Below the pieces are notes generated by a model that was not told where the DNA came from, did not search any database, and saw only the letters and a program-made list of their open reading frames with translations. The translations under genes were made by a program, and so were the position numbers. Positions 28,868-38,252 of a stretch of DNA of 64,000 nucleotides are shown here, piece after piece (the first letter of the stretch is position 1; each line of letters opens with the position of its first letter). The DNA comes from an uncultured Acetatifactor sp. (GTDB taxonomy: Bacteria > Bacillota > Clostridia > Lachnospirales > Lachnospiraceae). The stretch lies in contig CANPXL010000005.1 in NCBI GenBank assembly GCA_947586055.1, forward strand, positions 54,021 through 118,020. The letters run 5' to 3'.

Positions 28868-29082
28868 ACAAGTCTGAAAAGAATGCTCAGTTCTTGCCGC
28901 AGGCACCTGGTGCGCGTAAAAAAGCACAACAGACAAAACTGATACAGCCAGCCGCCCGCGCTGTTCTGCGCAAGGGAAAATGGGATAATCGCCTGTTGAA
29001 GAAAAATCGCCAGAGCGCCTATTACACGACATGGACTGAGGATACGCCGGGAGATTTGGACTCGTCCCAACTTGAAAAAGCC

Positions 29083-29409
29083 GGAGGATTTATGGTAGTA
29101 TGGACATACGGAAATGATAAAGAAAGTGAGCGGAAATTTAACATTGAAATTTTTTCCTGTACGGATCCATCGGATATGTATTATGACGTATTAGCAGATA
29201 GAGTAAAATTTTTCAAAGAAAACAAGGAGGGAATCGCAGTCATGTGTAAGGCTATGGAAGATATGAGAAATCAAACACTAAAAGAGGGTATGATCAACGT
29301 AGCAAAGAGAATGTTAGCCGATGGTACTTTAACTCTTGAGAAAATTGCCGAATATGCAGGACTTTCTCTTGATGAAGTAAAGAAATTAAAGGCAGACAGA
29401 ACCGCATAA
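29083..29409 (+). pseudogene. C-terminal remnant of Rpn-family (PD-(D/E)XK) nuclease/transposase-like protein
   Basis: DVLADRVKFFKENKEGIAVMCKAMEDMRNQTLKEG...LTLEKIAEYAGLSLDEVKKLKAD, with no N-terminal nuclease domain. Confidence 0.6.
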
Positions 29410-29800
29410 TAAACAATACGAGCAGAGCATTACTGGCACCTTTCATTTATAAACCGTTCAATTTATTATTTCTATGGCTGGTGTGAGATAAAGAAGCAGT
29501 TATACACATTTTTTTCTGGGCTAACCGCTTGTCGGCAACGCCCTTTTCTATTTCCTTTCATTTTAGATAGCGTTAGATAGCGGATTTCTCTCCTGGCGTG
29601 CATTTTACTTTGCTGTCCTTTAAAACCACCGGCTGTTGTGCTTATTTCGTATCACTCATATCATCCTGAAGTTCTATTTTAAAACATAATAGCCGCCATT
29701 ATACTCATGATATCCCTCTTGCTCTTTTATGGAAAAAGGCGTATACTGTCTTTAGTCAAAAAAGCGTGCTTGTACATTTTTGTCGAAAGGAGATGCGGAC

Positions 29801-31099
29801 ATGATACAACGACCAAGGTATCTCGACAAGTTGATTGATAAAAAAGAAAACGGGATGGTAAAGGTGATCACCGGCATCAGACGTTGCGGAAAGTCCTATC
29901 TGCTGTTTGAAATTTATCGTAGATATTTAAACAGTATCGGTGTGGATAATTCCCATATTATTGCGCTTGCTTTGGATGACGATGAAAATATCCGGTACAG
30001 GAATCCGTTGGAACTCGGAAAGTATATCCGAAGCCTGCTTGTGGATCAGGACAGGATGTACTATGTCTTTCTGGACGAGATCCAGAAGGTAGCGGATATT
30101 CCTAACCCATATCTGCCTGGCAGCGAAGAAACCGTAGGCTTCGTGGACGTTCTGCTGGGGCTTATGAAGATCAGGAACGTCGATCTGTATGTCACAGGGA
30201 GCAATTCCAAAATGCTTTCCTCTGATATTCTGACCGAGTTTCGCGGGAGAGGGGATGAGGTGCGCGTGAACCCTCTGTGTTATCGGGAATTCTATGAGGC
30301 CTATGGAGATGATAAACGCCATGCGTGGCGGGATTATTTTACCTACGGAGGGATGCCGCTGATTCTCCGGCAGAAAACGCCGCAGGATAAAAGCAAATAT
30401 CTGCACGATCTTTTCGATAAAATTTATTTGGACGATATTATGGCACGTCACAAGCTCGGACACGATAAAACGGTGCTGGATGATTTGCTGGATTTGATGG
30501 CATCTTCGGTCGGTTCTCTGACCAATCCGATCCGTATCGCAAATACCTTCAGCTCAGTCAAGGGACTGTCTGTGACCAATGACACGGTAGGCAGATACCT
30601 TGATTATTTCATCGACGCGTTTATGCTTTATCGGGCGACGCGGTATGATGTGAAAGGAAGAAAGCGGATTGGTTCCCCGATGAAGTATTACTATTCCGAT
30701 GTGGGGCTTCGAAATGCAAGGCTGAACTTCCGGCAGCAGGAAGAGAACCACATCATGGAGAATATTCTCTATAATGAACTTCGCGTTCGGGAGTTTGATA
30801 TCGACGTCGGCGTTGTGGAAGTTACAACAAAAACAGACGACGGGAAAAACAAAAGGGTACAATACGAAGTGGATTTCGTTGCGAACCGAGGCAGTAAACG
30901 CTATTATATCCAGTCTGCGTTTGCCATACCGGATGAAGAAAAGCGGAAGCAGGAGATCCGCCCGTTTACCAGAATACAGGATTCATTCAGGAAAATCGTT
31001 GTGGTGAGAGAGGATATTGAGCCATGGCATGACGAGAACGGGATTTTATATGTCGGAATAGAGCAGTTCCTGCTGGACGAATCGGCGATGGATCTGTAG
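29801..31099 (+). CDS. AAA ATPase with DUF4143-like C-terminus
   Basis: PRYLDKLIDKKENGMVKVITGIRRCGKSYLLFEIYRRYL; FLDEIQKV; TGSNSKMLSSDILTEFRGRGDEVRVNPLCYREF. Confidence 0.92.
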   Translation: MIQRPRYLDKLIDKKENGMVKVITGIRRCGKSYLLFEIYRRYLNSIGVDNSHIIALALDDDENIRYRNPLELGKYIRSLLVDQDRMYYVFLDEIQKVADIPNPYLPGSEETVGFVDVLLGLMKIRNVDLYVTGSNSKMLSSDILTEFRGRGDEVRVNPLCYREFYEAYGDDKRHAWRDYFTYGGMPLILRQKTPQDKSKYLHDLFDKIYLDDIMARHKLGHDKTVLDDLLDLMASSVGSLTNPIRIANTFSSVKGLSVTNDTVGRYLDYFIDAFMLYRATRYDVKGRKRIGSPMKYYYSDVGLRNARLNFRQQEENHIMENILYNELRVREFDIDVGVVEVTTKTDDGKNKRVQYEVDFVANRGSKRYYIQSAFAIPDEEKRKQEIRPFTRIQDSFRKIVVVREDIEPWHDENGILYVGIEQFLLDESAMDL

Positions 31100-31202
31100 A
31101 GGGAGAAACAGGTATTGCTTGCAAAAATAATTTCAAAAACCGTTTTCTGGTTGTTGAACGACAGATTCTATGCTATTCTAGAAAAAGAAAGGCGGGATAG
31201 GA

Positions 31203-32801
31203 ATGAAACTTGTATTTGTCGGGGCCGATCATGAGGTGACGGGAAGCTGCCATTATCTGGAGGCGGCCGGAAAGCATATTTTGGTGGACTACGGAATGGA
31301 ACAGGGCGCAAATGTGTTTGAGAACGTTCCCCTGCCTGTGAGCGAGGCCGAAATTGATTATGTTTTTCTGACGCACGCCCATGTAGACCATTCGGGCCTT
31401 CTGCCGCTGCTCTACGCCAGAGGGTTCCGGGGACAGGTGTACGCCACGGACGCCACGGCGGATCTGTGCAGTATCATGCTGCGCGACTGCGCCCACATTC
31501 AGATGATGGAGGCGGAGTGGAAGGGAAGAAAGGCAAAGCGGAGCGCGTCGGTGGAAGCCGCGGAGCCGCTCTATAAGATGGAAGACGCCGAGGGAGTGAT
31601 CCGGCGGATCGTGCCCTGCCGCTATGGGCGGGAGATCCAGGTCTGCGACGGCGTCAGGATCCGCTTTACCGACATCGGCCATCTGTTGGGCTCCGCCAGT
31701 ATTGAAGTGTGGCTTACGGAGGACGGCCGGACGAAAAAGCTGGTTTTCTCCGGGGATATCGGAAACAAGCATCAGCCGCTCCTGCGGGATCCGGCCCTCA
31801 CGGAGGAAGCGGATTATGTGGTCATGGAGTCCACCTACGGCAACAGGCTGCACGGAGCGCAGCGGCCGGATTACGTCGGGGAGCTGGCGCGGATCCTGAA
31901 GGAAACCTTCGACAGGGGCGGAAACGTGGTCATTCCTTCCTTTGCGGTGGGAAGAACGCAGGAAATGCTGTATTTTCTGCGAAAGATCAAGGTGGACCGG
32001 CTGGTGGAGGGGCATGAGAACTTCCCGGTCTATGTGGACAGCCCGCTCGCTGTGGAAGCCACGGGAATCTTTCAGGAAAACCGCTGGGAGTGTTTTGACG
32101 AGGAAGCGATGGAGCTGGTCAGGGAAGGGATCAATCCCATTGCCTTTGCCGGCCTGAAGCTTGCCATTACCAGCGAGGAGTCAAAGGAGATCAATTTCAA
32201 CGAGACGCCGAAGGTGATCATCTCCGCGTCGGGCATGTGTGAGGCGGGGCGGATCCGGCATCATTTAAAGCACAATCTGTGGCGGCCGGAGTGTACGATC
32301 CTGTTCGTGGGGTATCAGGCGGTGGGAACGCTGGGGCGCAGCCTCATCGAGGGCGTGGACGAAGTGAAGCTGTTCGGGGAACCGATTCAGGTGAGAGCCC
32401 ATATCCTTCAGCTGGCGGGCATGAGCGGCCACGCGGATAAGGAAGGGCTGATTCAGTGGGTATCGGGATTTCGAGAGAAGCCGAAGAAGGTTTTTGTGGT
32501 TCACGGAGAGGACAGCGTATGTACGGAATTTGCCGAATGTCTGAAGCTGGAGTACGGACAGAGGACTTACGCGCCTTACAGCGGAACGGAATTTGACCTT
32601 CTTTCCGGGAAGTTCCTGTATGAGGCGGAGCCGGTTCCCGTAAAGAAAAAGGCGCGTCCTGCGGCATCCGGAGTTTACGCGAGACTGCTGGCGGCCGCGC
32701 AGAGACTGCTGGCGCTGGTGCAGAAGAGCGACGGAATGGCAAACAAGGATATGGCGAAGTTCGCGGACCAGATCAATTCGGTCTGCGACAAATGGCAGTA
32801 A
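31203..32801 (+). CDS. MBL-fold beta-CASP RNA-processing family hydrolase
   Basis: FLTHAHVDHSGLLPLLY; GHLLGSASIEVWL; VIISASGMCEAGRIRHHLKHNLW; GMSGHADKEGL. Confidence 0.92.
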   Translation: MKLVFVGADHEVTGSCHYLEAAGKHILVDYGMEQGANVFENVPLPVSEAEIDYVFLTHAHVDHSGLLPLLYARGFRGQVYATDATADLCSIMLRDCAHIQMMEAEWKGRKAKRSASVEAAEPLYKMEDAEGVIRRIVPCRYGREIQVCDGVRIRFTDIGHLLGSASIEVWLTEDGRTKKLVFSGDIGNKHQPLLRDPALTEEADYVVMESTYGNRLHGAQRPDYVGELARILKETFDRGGNVVIPSFAVGRTQEMLYFLRKIKVDRLVEGHENFPVYVDSPLAVEATGIFQENRWECFDEEAMELVREGINPIAFAGLKLAITSEESKEINFNETPKVIISASGMCEAGRIRHHLKHNLWRPECTILFVGYQAVGTLGRSLIEGVDEVKLFGEPIQVRAHILQLAGMSGHADKEGLIQWVSGFREKPKKVFVVHGEDSVCTEFAECLKLEYGQRTYAPYSGTEFDLLSGKFLYEAEPVPVKKKARPAASGVYARLLAAAQRLLALVQKSDGMANKDMAKFADQINSVCDKWQ

Positions 32802-32813
32802 GGAGGTTACGGC

Positions 32814-33320
32814 GTGAATCTGATCGTAGCAGCGGACAACAACTGGGCCATCGGCAATGGAAACCGGCTTCTCGTGAGCATCCCAAATGACCAGAAGCAC
32901 TTCCGGGAAGAGACTGTGGGAAAGGTGGTGGTTCTCGGCCGAAAGACGCTTCAGACATTTCCACAGGGCCTGCCGCTGAAGGACCGCACGAACATTATTC
33001 TGTCCGCAAATACCGGATACGCCGTAAAGGGCGCCAAAGTGGTGCATTCTCTGCAGGAACTTTTCGGGGAGTTTGTCCGGTACCGGAGGGAAGAGATTTA
33101 CGTCGTCGGCGGCGAGAGCGTCTACCGCCAGCTTCTTCCTTACGCGGACACGGTGCATGTGACAAAAATAGATCATACCTATGCGGCCGACGCCTACTTC
33201 CCGGACCTTGACAGGGACCCGGAATGGGAGATCGCGGCGGACAGCGACGAGCTGACCTATTTTGACGTGCCGTACCGGTTTTTAAAATATGAAAGAAAAG
33301 GATTGCCTCTTGACTTTTGA
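32814..33320 (+). CDS. folA: Dihydrofolate reductase (GTG start)
   Basis: MNLIVAADNNWAIGNGNRLLVSIPNDQKHFREETVGKVVVLGRKTLQTFPQGLPLKDRTNIILS; IYVVGGESVYRQLLPYAD. Confidence 0.95.
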   Translation: MNLIVAADNNWAIGNGNRLLVSIPNDQKHFREETVGKVVVLGRKTLQTFPQGLPLKDRTNIILSANTGYAVKGAKVVHSLQELFGEFVRYRREEIYVVGGESVYRQLLPYADTVHVTKIDHTYAADAYFPDLDRDPEWEIAADSDELTYFDVPYRFLKYERKGLPLDF

Positions 33321-33374
33321 CGGTAAAAGTATAATAATAAATCAGGAAATTTTTAAGGAAAGAAGGTAATATCC

Positions 33375-34400
33375 ATGGAAAAGAAAAACATTGACTGGGG
33401 TAACCTTGGCTTTGGTTATATCAAGACGGATTACCGCTATGTCTCCAACTACAGGGACGGTTCCTGGGACGGCGGCGTCCTGACAGAGGATTCCGATATT
33501 GTCCTGAACGAGTGCGCCGGCGTTCTCCAGTACGCGCAGACGGTCTTTGAAGGCTTGAAGGCTTATACCACAGACGACGGACATATTGTTACCTTCCGCC
33601 CTGATCTGAATGCAGAGCGTATGGAAGCCAGCGCCGCAAGGCTGGAGATGCCCGTTTTCCCCAAGGATCGTTTTGTGGACGCGGTGACGAAGGTTGTGGC
33701 GGCGAACGCGGCTTATGTACCGCCCTACGGCAGCGGCGCAACGCTGTATATCCGTCCCTACATGTTCGGAAGCAACCCTGTCATCGGCGTAAAGCCCGCG
33801 GCGGAGTATCAGTTCCGCATTTTCTGTACGCCGGTGGGCCCGTACTTTAAGGGCGGCGTAAAACCTCTGACCATCCGCGTCAGCGATTTTGACCGCGCGG
33901 CGCCTCACGGAACGGGAAATATCAAGGCCGGCCTGAATTACGCCATGAGCCTGCACGCCATCGTGACCGCTCATGCGGAAGGCTACGACGAGAATATGTA
34001 TCTGGATCCCGGAACCCGCACAAAGGTGGAAGAGACGGGCGGCGCAAACTTCCTGTTTGTGACGAAGGACAACAAGGTGGTAACACCGAAGTCCGACAGC
34101 ATCCTGCCTTCCATCACGCGCAGATCCCTCGTCCATGTGGCCAGAGAATATCTGGGCCTTGAGGTGGAGGAACGGGAAGTGTATCTGGACGAGGTAAAGG
34201 ATTTTGCGGAGTGCGGTCTCTGCGGCACCGCGGCTGTGATCTCTCCCGTGGGAAAGATCGTGGATCACGGAAAAGAGATCTGCCTGCCCAGCGGCATGAC
34301 CCAGATGGGCCCCGTGACGAAGAAGCTCTACGACACCCTGACCGGTATCCAGATGGGACGTCTGGAGGCGCCTGAGGGATGGATTCATGTAATTGAATAA
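33375..34400 (+). CDS. ilvE: Branched-chain amino acid aminotransferase
   Basis: LQYAQTVFEGLKAYTTDDGHIVTFRPDLNAERMEASAARLEMP; GTGNIKAGLNYAMSL; EYLGLEVEEREVYLDEV. Confidence 0.96.
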   Translation: MEKKNIDWGNLGFGYIKTDYRYVSNYRDGSWDGGVLTEDSDIVLNECAGVLQYAQTVFEGLKAYTTDDGHIVTFRPDLNAERMEASAARLEMPVFPKDRFVDAVTKVVAANAAYVPPYGSGATLYIRPYMFGSNPVIGVKPAAEYQFRIFCTPVGPYFKGGVKPLTIRVSDFDRAAPHGTGNIKAGLNYAMSLHAIVTAHAEGYDENMYLDPGTRTKVEETGGANFLFVTKDNKVVTPKSDSILPSITRRSLVHVAREYLGLEVEEREVYLDEVKDFAECGLCGTAAVISPVGKIVDHGKEICLPSGMTQMGPVTKKLYDTLTGIQMGRLEAPEGWIHVIE

Positions 34401-34424
34401 ATAAGGCTTTGCACAGGAAAGGTC

Positions 34425-34469
34425 CGGCATTCGGGACGGCAGACGATACCGTTCTGAATGCCGCTTTTT
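34425..34469 (+). terminator. Rho-independent terminator after ilvE
   Basis: CGGCATTCGGGACGG...CCGTTCTGAATGCCG followed by CTTTTTGTTT. Confidence 0.8.
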
Positions 34470-34471
34470 GT

Positions 34472-34690
34472 TTACAGGGGCTGGTCTGTTTCGGAAGGAA
34501 CATAGACAGCGATATCCTGTATGCGGCATTGAAGAATGCGGCACAGATCATTGATGGTAGTGGTATTCATAGGTTTGTTTTTTCGGAGTTTGTCCAGCGT
34601 GGCGCTGGAGATGTGGTGTCTGTTAATCAAAGAATAGGTTGTTTCCTGCGAATTTTTCAAAGTTTCCCAAAACGGAGTGTAGTTTATCAT
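34472..34690 (-). CDS. Small XRE/Cro-type HTH regulator
   Basis: TLKNSQETTYSLINRHHISSATLDKLRKNKPMNTTTINDLCRILQCRIQDIAVYV. Confidence 0.85.
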   Translation of the reverse strand: MINYTPFWETLKNSQETTYSLINRHHISSATLDKLRKNKPMNTTTINDLCRILQCRIQDIAVYVPSETDQPL

Positions 34691-34838
34691 TTTTTCCCCT
34701 CACCTTTCTGTTCTGATATGGCATCAACCGTCTCTTCATCTGTTCTTTCCGTTCCTTTCCGCTTTTTGGTAAGTATCTGCTTGTGCAATTTTGCCAAAAA
34801 AACTCTACTCATACAAATTTTATTTTAGAGTTATTTAC

Positions 34839-34896
34839 TTGACTATGGTCATTAAAAAGACTATAATATGCCTGTATAGTCATTAAAAAGACTATA
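34839..34896 (+). promoter_or_regulatory. Promoter of the capsule operon overlapped by two copies of an inverted-repeat operator
   Basis: TTGACT (34839-34844), 17 nt, TATAAT (34862-34867); TATGGTC-ATTAAAAA-GACTATA (34844-34865) and TATAGTC-ATTAAAAA-GACTATA (34875-34896), 31 bp apart. Confidence 0.75.
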
Positions 34897-34939
34897 CTAT
34901 AGCGTTTGTAAAAATGGCGGCGGACAAAGAAGGTAAATT

Positions 34940-35671
34940 ATGGGGTTTGTGGATATTCACGCACATATTCTGCCCGGTATGGACGACGGCGCCCGCAATC
35001 CGGAAGAGGCGCTTGGAATGTTGGGCATGGCCTGGGAAGAAGGCATTTCCGACGTCATTGCCACGCCGCACTATAAACAGGGAAGATACCACGCCCGAAG
35101 ACAGACGGTGCTGGAACAGATGGAACTGCTGCAGGAAGCGGCCATGGAACAGGGAATCCCCGTCCGGCTCCATCCCGGCACGGAAATCTTCTACCGCGGC
35201 GGACTTGAGGAAAAGCTGGACAGGGGGGCGCTCTGGACGCTGAACGGCACGGAATACGTTCTGGTGGAGTTCCTGCCGCCGGAGGAGTATTCCTACATCC
35301 GGAATTCTCTGGACAGCCTGCTGGGAATGGGCTACCGTCCCGTGCTGGCCCACGCGGAGCGATACCGCTGCTTTTTGAAAGACGCGGAGAAGATCGGGGA
35401 AATCAGAAAGATGGGCTGCCGGATTCAGGTCAACGCAGGCAGCGTCGTGGGAGAGTTCGGACATTCCGCCGGCCGTTTTGTCAGGGGGCTGATACGAAAG
35501 CAGATGGCGGATTATCTGGGCACGGACGCCCATGACCTGCGGGGACGGAGTCCCGCCATGAAAAAGTGCGCCGCGTATCTGTACAGGAAATGCAGCAGGG
35601 AATATGCCGACGCCCTTCTGTTTGGAAACGCGGTTTCGGATCTGTTGGAGGGCGCGGAAGGCGCAGGATGA
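34940..35671 (+). CDS. CpsB/CapC-type PHP-domain tyrosine phosphatase
   Basis: GFVDIHAHILPGMDDGARNPEEALGML; VIATPHYKQGRY; LAHAERYRCF; DYLGTDAHDLRGR. Confidence 0.95.
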   Translation: MGFVDIHAHILPGMDDGARNPEEALGMLGMAWEEGISDVIATPHYKQGRYHARRQTVLEQMELLQEAAMEQGIPVRLHPGTEIFYRGGLEEKLDRGALWTLNGTEYVLVEFLPPEEYSYIRNSLDSLLGMGYRPVLAHAERYRCFLKDAEKIGEIRKMGCRIQVNAGSVVGEFGHSAGRFVRGLIRKQMADYLGTDAHDLRGRSPAMKKCAAYLYRKCSREYADALLFGNAVSDLLEGAEGAG

Positions 35672-35693
35672 GGAGAGGACAGGGAGAAAATCA

Positions 35694-36503
35694 ATGCAGA
35701 GCGCAAATGACGACGTAATAGAAATAGACCTGAAGGATTTGTTTGGATTTCTGCTTCACTGGCTGTGGCTGATCGTGGTCTGCGGCATTGCCGCGGGACT
35801 GGCGGGATATCTGATCAGCAGTTTTGCCGTGACGCCGCTTTATCAGTCCACAACGACGATCTATATTCTGAGCAAGCAGGAAAACAACAGCAATCTGACC
35901 TACAGCGACCTGCAGCTGGGCAGCCAGCTCACCATGGACTATGCGCTGCTGATCAAGAGCAGAACGGTGCTGGAGCAGGCGATCGAAACCTATCAGCTGA
36001 ACATACCGTACGAACAGTTTGCGGATCAGGTGGAGGTGGAGACGGTGACAAATACCCGAAGCATCAACATCACGGTGACCAACCCGGATCCCACCATGGC
36101 CAAGCTTCTGGCGGACGAGATCCGCGAGATCGCCGCGCAGCACATCACCAGCGTGACGGATGTTCAGGCGGTCAATCTGGTGGATGCGGCAAATCTGCCG
36201 GAGCATCCCTCCAGTCCCAAAGTCAGGACCTGGACGCTGGTGGCCATGCTCATCGGTCTGTTCCTGTGCGCGGCGGTCCTGACTGTGCGCTTCCTGCTGG
36301 ACGATACGATCAAAAGCTCCGAGGATGTGGAAAAGTATCTGGGGTTAAGCACGCTGGCCATGATTCCTGTGGCGGAGAGCGCAGGCAGGAGCAGGACGAG
36401 AACCCACGGCGAGCCGGGGGCGGCAGGCGCCGGGAGACGGTCGGAAAACGAATACGAAAATGACGAACTGGAAGATCTTTCCGACGAAATGGAGGCAAAA
36501 TAA
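35694..36503 (+). CDS. CpsC/Wzz-type chain-length determinant / kinase modulator
   Basis: EIDLKDLFGFLLHWLWLIVVCGIAAGLAGYLISSF...LYQSTTTIYILSKQ; VDAANLPEHPSSPKVR then second TM. Confidence 0.93.
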   Translation: MQSANDDVIEIDLKDLFGFLLHWLWLIVVCGIAAGLAGYLISSFAVTPLYQSTTTIYILSKQENNSNLTYSDLQLGSQLTMDYALLIKSRTVLEQAIETYQLNIPYEQFADQVEVETVTNTRSINITVTNPDPTMAKLLADEIREIAAQHITSVTDVQAVNLVDAANLPEHPSSPKVRTWTLVAMLIGLFLCAAVLTVRFLLDDTIKSSEDVEKYLGLSTLAMIPVAESAGRSRTRTHGEPGAAGAGRRSENEYENDELEDLSDEMEAK

Positions 36504-37198
36504 TGCAGGATATCGAACTGAAGCATGAGGAACTGGACTTCAGAAGCCGGGAAGCGTTCAAGACGCTGCGTACAAACATAGACTTCTCCGGCGAGGACGT
36601 CAGGGTGGTCTGTGTTACAAGCTGTACGCCAAACGAGGGAAAGAGCAGTATCTCCTTTGAGCTTGCCAAATCCTACGCGCAGATGGGGAAAAAGGTTCTG
36701 CTGGTGGACGCCGATCTGAGAAAGAGCGTTATGCGTCAGCGGCATAAGAGAGGAAAGGTGCGGCTCGGACTGGTCAATTATCTGGTGGGAAAATCCGAGT
36801 TTCAGGACACGCTGTGCAGCACGGACGTAAAGAATCTGTATATGGTTTTCTGCGGCCCCGTTCCGCCGAACCCCAGCGAGCTTCTGGGGAATAAAAGATT
36901 TCAGAAGATGGTGGAAGACGCCAGAAAAGAGTACGACATGGTCATCATCGACACGCCGCCACTGGGCAGCGTGATTGATACCGCCGTGGTGTCGAAATGC
37001 TGCGACGGAGCCATTATCGTCATCGCCTGCGGCGAGATCAGCTATCACTTTGCGAAAAAGATCAAGGAACAGCTTGACGTCGCCGGATGCCGGATCCTTG
37101 GGTGCGTGCTGAACAAGGTGGATCTCGGCGGCAAGGGTTACTACGGGAAATATTACGGCAAATACTATGGGAAATATTACGGCAGATACGGAGAGTAA
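36503..37198 (+). CDS. CpsD/CapB-type tyrosine autokinase with C-terminal Tyr cluster
   Basis: EAFKTLRTNIDF; TSCTPNEGKSSISFELAKSYAQMGKKVLLVDADLRKSVM; C-terminal KGYYGKYYGKYYGKYYGRYGE. Confidence 0.95.
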   Translation: MQDIELKHEELDFRSREAFKTLRTNIDFSGEDVRVVCVTSCTPNEGKSSISFELAKSYAQMGKKVLLVDADLRKSVMRQRHKRGKVRLGLVNYLVGKSEFQDTLCSTDVKNLYMVFCGPVPPNPSELLGNKRFQKMVEDARKEYDMVIIDTPPLGSVIDTAVVSKCCDGAIIVIACGEISYHFAKKIKEQLDVAGCRILGCVLNKVDLGGKGYYGKYYGKYYGKYYGRYGE

Positions 37199-37313
37199 AA
37201 GCCGGGGACGGATGCCGGCTCAGTAAATCCGGAGCCGTCGGAAGGGTACGGGCGCAGGAAAAGCCGCCGTAAACAGGGCGCGCAGGCCGTTGCCCGGTCA
37301 GGAGGATGCCTTT

Positions 37314-38252
37314 ATGGAAAAGGGAAAAAAGAAAAACCTGATCTGGAAAGTTTTGTTTGCCCTCTGTCTTGCGGGCGTCGTTATCTCGGCAGTCATCCTG
37401 ATTCGGGATGTTGCGCGCAGCAGGCAGCAGGAGCAGCTTCTGGAAAGTCTGGCCGCCATGACCGAAGACGGGCAGGACAGTTCCGGACCGTCCGGGCCGG
37501 AAAGCGAGCCCGCCCCGGTGACGGAGACGCCGGAACCGGAGAGGACATGGGAGGAACTTTCCCTCGAAGAAAAAAACCGGAAGCTGGAGGAAACCTTTGG
37601 CATTGAGATCCCGGAGAAGGAAGTCAACTTTGAGGAACTTCAGGAGCAGGTCAATCCGGATATTTACGCATGGCTTTACATACCGGATTCCACTATTGAT
37701 TTTCCGGTGCTGCAGCACGCGGAGGACAACAGTTATTACCTGAATTACAATATCGACGGCTCCAAGGGCCGCCCGGGCTGTATCTACACCGAAAACACCA
37801 ACGCGAAGGATTTTACGGACCATAACACTGTTATCTACGGGCACAACATGAGAAACGGCACCATGTTTGCGGGACTGCATAAATTTGAAGACGCCGATTA
37901 TTTTGCGGAGAATCCGTACATTTACATTTACACGCCGGACGAGGTATTCGTCTACCGGATTTTCGGCGCCTATGAATTCAGCAATATCCATCTGCTTGCG
38001 GGATATGAGACGGAAACGGAAGAAGGCTTCGGGGAATACCTTGAAGAGGTAAAGGCAGTCCGTTCCATGAACAGCAATTTCAACCCCGATGTGGAGGTGA
38101 CGGAAAAGGACAGGATCCTTACGTTATCCACCTGCGTTTCCGGAAAGGCCGACAGGCGGTGGCTGGTACAGGGCGTATTGCTTCGCGCGGACGAGGCGGC
38201 CGATGAGACGGACGCTTCATCCGGCGGTGCGGAGGAACAGGATGAGAATTAA
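37314..38252 (+). CDS. Class B-like sortase
   Basis: QVNPDIYAWLYIPDSTIDFPVLQHAEDNSYYLNYNIDGSKGRPGCIYTE; VIYGHNMRNGTMFAGLHKF; ILTLSTC; RRWLVQGVL. Confidence 0.92.
   Translation: MEKGKKKNLIWKVLFALCLAGVVISAVILIRDVARSRQQEQLLESLAAMTEDGQDSSGPSGPESEPAPVTETPEPERTWEELSLEEKNRKLEETFGIEIPEKEVNFEELQEQVNPDIYAWLYIPDSTIDFPVLQHAEDNSYYLNYNIDGSKGRPGCIYTENTNAKDFTDHNTVIYGHNMRNGTMFAGLHKFEDADYFAENPYIYIYTPDEVFVYRIFGAYEFSNIHLLAGYETETEEGFGEYLEEVKAVRSMNSNFNPDVEVTEKDRILTLSTCVSGKADRRWLVQGVLLRADEAADETDASSGGAEEQDEN

Noticed and set aside
25323-31100. Integrative element inserted at tRNA-Gly
   Set aside because: The accessory stretch lies on the 5' side of the minus-strand tRNA, not its 3' end; no integrase, no repeat of the tRNA 3' end and no att pair seen.
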